A stretch of 64,000 nt of DNA. Origin: an uncultured Eisenbergiella sp. (GTDB lineage Bacteria; Bacillota; Clostridia; Lachnospirales; Lachnospiraceae). A program made the translations under genes and the position numbers. The stretch's first letter is position 1. Each line of letters starts with the position of its first letter. Under the pieces are notes generated by a model. That model was not told the origin of the DNA. It saw nothing but the letters and a program-made list of their open reading frames with translations, and made no database searches. This document shows, piece after piece, positions 59,573-64,000 of this stretch. The DNA is taken from assembly GCA_910585455.1 (NCBI GenBank), contig CAJUEL010000005.1, positions 1 through 64,000 on the forward strand. The letters are read 5' to 3'.

Positions 59573-61282
59573 ATGGCGGGAAATGTGGGAATCGGACACC
59601 AGGATTTTGAGGTCGTCAGGGAAAAAAATATTTTTTATGTGGACAAAACGCACTTCATCAGGGAATGGTGGGAATCGAATGATGCCGTGACATTGATCAC
59701 GCGCCCCAGAAGGTTCGGAAAAACGCTGAACATGAGCATGCTGGAAAAGTTTTTTTCTGTGGAGTATGCGGGCAGGGGAGAGCTTTTTGAGGGGCTTTCT
59801 GTGTGGCAGGAGGAAAAATACCGGCAGCTGCAGGGAACATATCCCGTTCTGTTCTTAAGCTTTGCGAATGTCAAGGAGACTTCCTTTGAGCAGGCACGTA
59901 AGAAAATGTGCAGCATCATCAGGGAGCAGTATAACCGCTATCGTTTTCTTCTGGAAGGAAATCTGCTGAGCGAAAATGAGAAGGAGGATTTTCTGACTGT
60001 TTCAGACGATATGGAGGCATACCGGGCTTCCGGCTCTATAAGGGCGCTGTCGGACTATTTGTCGCGGTACTATGGTAAAAAGGTGATCATCCTTTTAGAC
60101 GAGTATGATACGCCCATGCAGGAGGCATATGTGTATGGATATTGGGAAGAAATCGTCTCCTTTACCAGAAGCCTGTTTAACTCCACCTTTAAGACCAATC
60201 CGTATCTGGACCGCGCCATTATGACCGGCATCACGAGAGTGGGCAAGGAATCATTTTTTTCGGATTTGAACAATTTGAGGGTAGTGACGGTCACTTCGGA
60301 AAAATATGCGGATTGCTTTGGGTTTACGGAAAAGGAAGTGTACGCAGCGCTGGAAGAGAGAGGACTGTCTGAGCTGACAGAGGAAGTAAAGCGATGGTAT
60401 GATGGATTTACTTTTGGGAGATGCAGGGATATTTATAATCCATGGTCGATCCTGAATTATCTGAATAAAGGAAAAGTGGGATTATACTGGGTCAATACCA
60501 GCTCAAACAGCCTTGTGGACAAGCTGATCCGGGAGGGAAGCCCGGAAATGAAGCAGACAATGGAGGGGCTGTTGCGGGGAGAAACACTTCATACCATATT
60601 GGATGAGCAGATCGTATTCAGTCAGTTGGACTGGGGGGATGAGGCGGTGTGGAGCCTGCTGCTTGCCAGCGGTTACTTAAAGGCGGTGCGCCATGAATTC
60701 AACCTGGTGCGTCGGAAAGAGGAATATGACCTGCAGCTGACGAATCTGGAAGTGCAGGTGATGTTTGAACGGTTGATTGAAGGCTGGTTTGGGGGCCGCT
60801 GCCGTCAGGTTCGCAATGCATTCTTACAGGCGTTGCTTTCGGATGATATCAAAGGGATGAACGCCTATATGAACAGGATTGCGCTGCAGACTTTCAGCTA
60901 CTTTGACACAGGGAATGGCCCATCGGAAGAAGAGCCGGAACGCTTTTACCACGGCTTTGTGCTGGGGCTGATGGTAGAGCTGGCGGACCGGTATACGTTG
61001 ACCTCCAACCGGGAAAGCGGGTTCGGCAGATATGACGTGATGCTGGAGCCGCGGGACGCACAGGGACCCGCAATTATCATCGAGTTTAAGGTACAGGAGG
61101 ATGAGGAAAAGGAGCTCGCCGATACGGTGCAGGATGCGCTGCGGCAGATAGAAGACAAGCAGTATGAGGCTGTGCTTGCAGCGAAGGGAATTTCCAGGGA
61201 ACGTATTCGGAAATATGGCTTTGCTTTCTGCGGGAAAAAGGTATTGATCGGAAAAGGGATGCGGGCGGAGAAAACAGGGTGA
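59573..61282 (+). CDS. AAA-ATPase-like / PDDEXK_9 protein
   Basis: The 569-aa protein has the N-terminal DFEVVREKNIFYVDKTHFI, Walker A-like RPRRFGKT (residues 44-51) and Walker B VIILLDEYDTPM of the AAA-ATPase_like family, and a C-terminal nuclease-like core with RYDVMLEP and IIIEFKVQ (E-x-K). This two-domain architecture is abundant in gut bacteria, often in many copies, with unknown function; a mobile or defence role has been suggested. I start at the ATG at 59573 after AGGGAG. It appears intact. Confidence 0.85.
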   Translation: MAGNVGIGHQDFEVVREKNIFYVDKTHFIREWWESNDAVTLITRPRRFGKTLNMSMLEKFFSVEYAGRGELFEGLSVWQEEKYRQLQGTYPVLFLSFANVKETSFEQARKKMCSIIREQYNRYRFLLEGNLLSENEKEDFLTVSDDMEAYRASGSIRALSDYLSRYYGKKVIILLDEYDTPMQEAYVYGYWEEIVSFTRSLFNSTFKTNPYLDRAIMTGITRVGKESFFSDLNNLRVVTVTSEKYADCFGFTEKEVYAALEERGLSELTEEVKRWYDGFTFGRCRDIYNPWSILNYLNKGKVGLYWVNTSSNSLVDKLIREGSPEMKQTMEGLLRGETLHTILDEQIVFSQLDWGDEAVWSLLLASGYLKAVRHEFNLVRRKEEYDLQLTNLEVQVMFERLIEGWFGGRCRQVRNAFLQALLSDDIKGMNAYMNRIALQTFSYFDTGNGPSEEEPERFYHGFVLGLMVELADRYTLTSNRESGFGRYDVMLEPRDAQGPAIIIEFKVQEDEEKELADTVQDALRQIEDKQYEAVLAAKGISRERIRKYGFAFCGKKVLIGKGMRAEKTG

Positions 61283-61377
61283 AGGGAAATTGATAGCATA
61301 GCCCATTTGCATCTGCGCGAAATGAAAGAAATCTGGAGCCCTGTTATTCGCAGCAAAGTCTTTAAATCGAAAGAAAA

Positions 61378-61422
61378 TTCTGAATATTTCGTGAATTTAT
61401 TAAATTATCAGAATATTCAGAA
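61378..61422. repeat. 11-bp inverted repeat before the GT2-GtrA gene
   Basis: TTCTGAATATT (61378-61388) and AATATTCAGAA (61412-61422) match perfectly around an AT-rich 23-base centre. It lies 43 bases before the gene and could be an operator. The rest of 61283-61465 shows no gene or clear promoter. Confidence 0.65.
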
Positions 61423-61465
61423 AATATAAAAAGTTATCTGACGTGATTGTCCTGGAGGAGATATT

Positions 61466-62551
61466 GTGAGACACAGCGTGATTTTGATTCCATCCTTAAA
61501 TCCCGGCAATGAGCTTATCTCCTACGTAAAGGAGCTGACCGGACAGGGATTTATGCATATTATTGTCGTAAATGACGGAAGCGGTCAGGAATATAGCCCG
61601 ATATTTGAAAGCCTGCGCGGGATGGGATGTATCGTTTTAAGGCATGCGGTCAACTATGGAAAGGGCAGGGCATTAAAAAACGGCCTGAATGAATTTTTAA
61701 ACCGCTTTGGAAATGTAGAAGAAATCTGTGGTGTTATCACGGCAGATTCGGACGGGCAGCATCTGGTAAAGGATGTTGTCCGGATGGATGAAAGCCTGTG
61801 GGAAGCCGGGCGGGAGCAGGAGAAGCTCATTTTGGGCGTCCGGAATTTTGATCAGGCGGACGTGCCCTTCAAAAGCCGCTTCGGAAATAAGACCACCTGC
61901 TTCTTTTTCAGGCTGCTGTATGGCTTTTCCATCAGCGACACCCAGACGGGGCTGCGGGGAATCACGACAGGGTGCGTGAAAAATTTCCTCGCATTGAAAG
62001 GAGAACGGTTTGAATATGAAACCGCCATGCTGATTGAGGTGGTGCGGAAAAGGATTGCGATGGAGGAGCTGCCTATTGAGACGGTGTATGTGGACGGGAA
62101 CGGCGGAACGCATTTCAGGCCGGTGCAGGATTCTGTGATTATTTATAGCATGATTCTCGGGGGATTTTTGAAATACACCATATCCTCCCTCAGCGCTTCT
62201 CTGATCGATATCACGCTGTTTCATTTTCTTGTTCTGTGGATGCCAGGGACAGGGGGAATCTGGGCTGCCACCCTATTCGCGCGCGCGGTGTCTTCTTTTT
62301 ATAATTACAGCATGAACAGGAAGGTGGTTTTCCGGGGAGGCGGAGGAATGGTGCAATCCCTCTGGCGCTATTATGCCCTGTGCGTGGTGCAGGGAGCATG
62401 CTCGGCCGCTCTGGTATCCTGGCTGGCAGGAATGGCGCCTATATCGGAAACATGGTGCAAGGTTGTGGTGGATACGGTGCTCTTTTTCTTGAGCTATCAG
62501 ATTCAGAGGAAGTTTGTGTTCAGGACGTGCGATGGGGATAAATCGGAATGA
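61466..62551 (+). CDS. GT2 glycosyltransferase fused to a GtrA membrane domain
   Basis: The 361-aa protein joins a dolichol-phosphate-mannose-synthase-like GT2 domain (residues 1-230, IIVVNDGSG and TADSDGQH as metal motif) to a four-helix GtrA domain (about 235-355, FLKYTISSLSASLIDITLF and NYSMNRKVVF). It would attach a sugar to undecaprenyl phosphate and help flip it for use outside the cell. The start is GTG after GGAGGAG. Together with a GT-C protein such as that at 41240 it could decorate the polymer. Confidence 0.87.
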   Translation: MRHSVILIPSLNPGNELISYVKELTGQGFMHIIVVNDGSGQEYSPIFESLRGMGCIVLRHAVNYGKGRALKNGLNEFLNRFGNVEEICGVITADSDGQHLVKDVVRMDESLWEAGREQEKLILGVRNFDQADVPFKSRFGNKTTCFFFRLLYGFSISDTQTGLRGITTGCVKNFLALKGERFEYETAMLIEVVRKRIAMEELPIETVYVDGNGGTHFRPVQDSVIIYSMILGGFLKYTISSLSASLIDITLFHFLVLWMPGTGGIWAATLFARAVSSFYNYSMNRKVVFRGGGGMVQSLWRYYALCVVQGACSAALVSWLAGMAPISETWCKVVVDTVLFFLSYQIQRKFVFRTCDGDKSE

Positions 62552-62629
62552 TTGTGCTTCTGCGGGAAATGGAAACGGCAATGCTATAGAAGTGAAATAT
62601 GTGAAAGGCGGCATGCAGGGAATCTGCAC

Positions 62630-62662
62630 CTGCTGTTTGAATATACGTATATAAAGCAGCAG
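62630..62662. repeat. Hairpin after the GT2-GtrA gene
   Basis: CTGCTG and CAGCAG flank a perfect ATATACGTATAT palindrome. There is no T-run. The 305 bases 62552-62856 hold this hairpin and the following promoter but no gene I can support. Confidence 0.5.
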
Positions 62663-62730
62663 TGAGTATATTTGAAATTTTCCGAATTTTCTGAAAATTA
62701 CACTCTGGAAAACCTGATGGGAAAAACGGG

Positions 62731-62759
62731 TTGTAATTTCGTATATTGTAGTGTATAAT
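62731..62759 (+). promoter_or_regulatory. Promoter of the last GT2 gene
   Basis: TTGTAA (62731-62736) and TATAAT (62754-62759) are 17 bases apart, in an AT-rich region 98 bases before the gene. Confidence 0.7.
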
Positions 62760-62856
62760 AAATAAAGTTATACGTAGATTCGTGTACAATTTTGAATGTA
62801 TTTATACGATATACAAAAGTGAAAGGACATCATGTGTGACGGAGGAGGGTGAAGGA

Positions 62857-63849
62857 ATGAAATTGATCATACAGATACCCTGTTACAATGAGGCCGCGAC
62901 ACTGCAAGCAACGTTAGACGATTTACCGAAAAGCATTGAAGGAATTGATGTCATCGAGTATCTGATCATTAATGATGGCAGTGAGGATAACACAGAACGG
63001 ATTGCCAGGGAGTGGGGAGTCGATTATATTGTTCACCATAAGAGAAACCTGGGGCTGGCGAAAGGCTTTCTGGCCGGAATCGATCTGGCTTTGAGGCAGG
63101 GAGCGGATATTATTGTCAATACAGATGCGGATAACCAGTACTGCGGCGCCGATATTGAAAAATTGGTAAGGCCGATCCTTGAGAAGAAAGCGGATATTGT
63201 TATAGGGGAACGGCCAATTGATGAAATAGAAGAATTTAGTTGGTTGAAAAAGAAACTACAGAAATTTGGAAGCTGGGTGGTCAGAATTGCATCCAAGACG
63301 GATATACCGGATGCCCCCAGTGGTTTTCGTGCGTTCAGCCGTAAGGCGGCCATGCGCATGAACGTGAATAATGAATATACGTATACGCTGGAGACGATCG
63401 TGCAGGCCGGAAGGAATAAAATGGCGATCACCTCGGTCCCGATCAGGACGAATCCGGAAATGAGGGATTCCAGGTTGATGAAAAGTGTCTGGGGATATAT
63501 TAAGAAGTCATTTTTAACGATTCTCAGAGCTCTTTTGATGTACAGGCCTTTGATGGTGTTCACGTCAATCAGTGCCGTTTTTCTGTTGCTTGGTGGGGGA
63601 GTGGGGGTTAGATTTGTAGTTTGTTATTTCGAGGATGGTGGAAGTGGTCACGTTCAATCTTTGATATTTGCCATTCTCTTGATTGTGATTGGCGTTCAGT
63701 CGCTGATGCTTGGCTTCCTGGCAGATGTGATTTCGGCAAACAGAAAGCTACTGGAAGACGTTCAGTTCAGGGTGAAAAAATTGGAGCTTGGATTGTTGGA
63801 CGCAGAAGGGCAGGATAAAAGAAAAGGAAATACAAGGGGAATGAAATAG
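62857..63849 (+). CDS. Membrane-anchored GT2, DPM1/ArnC-like
   Basis: The 330-aa protein has an N-terminal GT2 domain with LIIQIPCYNEAATLQATLDDL, IINDGSEDNT and the metal motif NTDADNQY, the conserved APSGFRAFSRKAA, then two membrane helices (about 233-255 and 270-292) and a charged helical tail. Such proteins make undecaprenyl-phosphate sugars. I chose the ATG at 62857 preceded by GGAGGAGGG; the longer frame has no ribosome binding site. It starts a new transcription unit that continues beyond the window. Confidence 0.88.
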   Translation: MKLIIQIPCYNEAATLQATLDDLPKSIEGIDVIEYLIINDGSEDNTERIAREWGVDYIVHHKRNLGLAKGFLAGIDLALRQGADIIVNTDADNQYCGADIEKLVRPILEKKADIVIGERPIDEIEEFSWLKKKLQKFGSWVVRIASKTDIPDAPSGFRAFSRKAAMRMNVNNEYTYTLETIVQAGRNKMAITSVPIRTNPEMRDSRLMKSVWGYIKKSFLTILRALLMYRPLMVFTSISAVFLLLGGGVGVRFVVCYFEDGGSGHVQSLIFAILLIVIGVQSLMLGFLADVISANRKLLEDVQFRVKKLELGLLDAEGQDKRKGNTRGMK

Positions 63850-63852
63850 AAA

Positions 63853-64000
63853 ATGATTTTATTGAATTTAGGGATGTTAATGGTGCCACCAATTATCATA
63901 TGGTATATTCATGGACATAGGCAGAAAGATGAAAGGTCTGCTAGAAAAAGGATTGTGTGGTACGCAATTTGGTTCTTAGTAGTGAACGGTGGTTCCTATG
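63853..64000 (+). CDS. Partial membrane protein cut by the window edge
   Basis: From the ATG at 63853, 3 bases after the preceding stop, 49 codons stay open to the end. The sequence starts MILLNLGMLMVPPIIIWYIH, a signal-anchor helix, then a basic stretch (RQKDERSARKR) and a second helix WYAIWFLVVNG. It probably is a polytopic membrane protein of the same glycan locus. Too little is present to name it. Confidence 0.6.
   Translation, partial: MILLNLGMLMVPPIIIWYIHGHRQKDERSARKRIVWYAIWFLVVNGGSY

Noticed and set aside
57893..59653. 586-codon minus-strand open frame opposite the flippase and RmlD genes
   Set aside because: It spans two well-supported genes on the other strand and has the His/Arg/Gln-rich composition of antisense frames.

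Overview
The window looks like a chromosomal segment from a gut-type member of the Firmicutes, most likely a Lachnospiraceae relative. The clues are strong AGGAGG ribosome binding sites, YesMN-type two-component regulation beside LplABC-type sugar importers, Cys-lipobox binding proteins, extended -10 promoters, and a very large exopolysaccharide locus rich in GT2, GT4 and GT11 glycosyltransferases. No rRNA, tRNA, CRISPR array, transposase or integrase was found. Every protein gene runs on the + strand except one 50-codon peptide gene and its degenerate relative.

Layout. 118-1320 is a lone GT4 glycosyltransferase. 1538-5674 is a sugar ABC import operon (lipoprotein, two permeases, no ATPase) ending in an HlyD-like membrane adaptor. 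5685-5899 holds a wrecked second copy of the regulator/peptide module described below. 6409-14692 is a YesN/YesM two-component system, an LplB/LplC/LplA-type importer and an FAD oxidoreductase. 14991-16948 is a cytoplasmic HTH-TPR regulator and, tail to tail with it, a previously uncounted 50-aa secreted-peptide gene; this resembles an RRNPP-type peptide-signalling pair. 17207-23834 is an AT-richer five-gene ABC export operon (two FtsX-like permeases, one ATPase, two half-size exporters) right beside the peptide gene.

From 23958 to the right edge lies an exopolysaccharide or glycopolymer locus of roughly 40 kb. It opens with a strong sigma-A-like promoter (23897-23925). It holds many glycosyltransferases (GT2, GT4, three GT11 fucosyltransferase-like, GT17-like), two asparagine-synthase-type amidotransferases, a polysaccharide deacetylase-like protein, an ACP/MBOAT/SGNH acylation cassette, an NAD-dependent epimerase, a pyruvyl transferase, a Wzy-like polymerase, both an ABC-type and a Wzx-type flippase, RmlD and lipid-linked-sugar GT2/GtrA proteins. 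Cargo is interspersed: an MqsR-like toxin with a Panacea-type antitoxin (29326-30801), a truncated AlbA/RecG-like fragment (44828-45193), an AAA ATPase plus PD-(D/E)XK-like nuclease pair (55092-57057), and an AAA-ATPase-like/PDDEXK protein (59573-61282).

The most interesting signals are: (i) the regulator plus hidden peptide gene, with a decayed paralogous copy 11 kb away whose peptide differs; (ii) a sharp drop in GC inside the regulator gene, at the part expected to bind the peptide; (iii) a dispersed ~29-bp palindrome at four module boundaries; (iv) Ala/Glu/Gly-rich in-frame insertions in five unrelated polysaccharide proteins; (v) the ATPase-nuclease pair as a candidate defence system. 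All functions are read from sequence patterns; no database search was possible.
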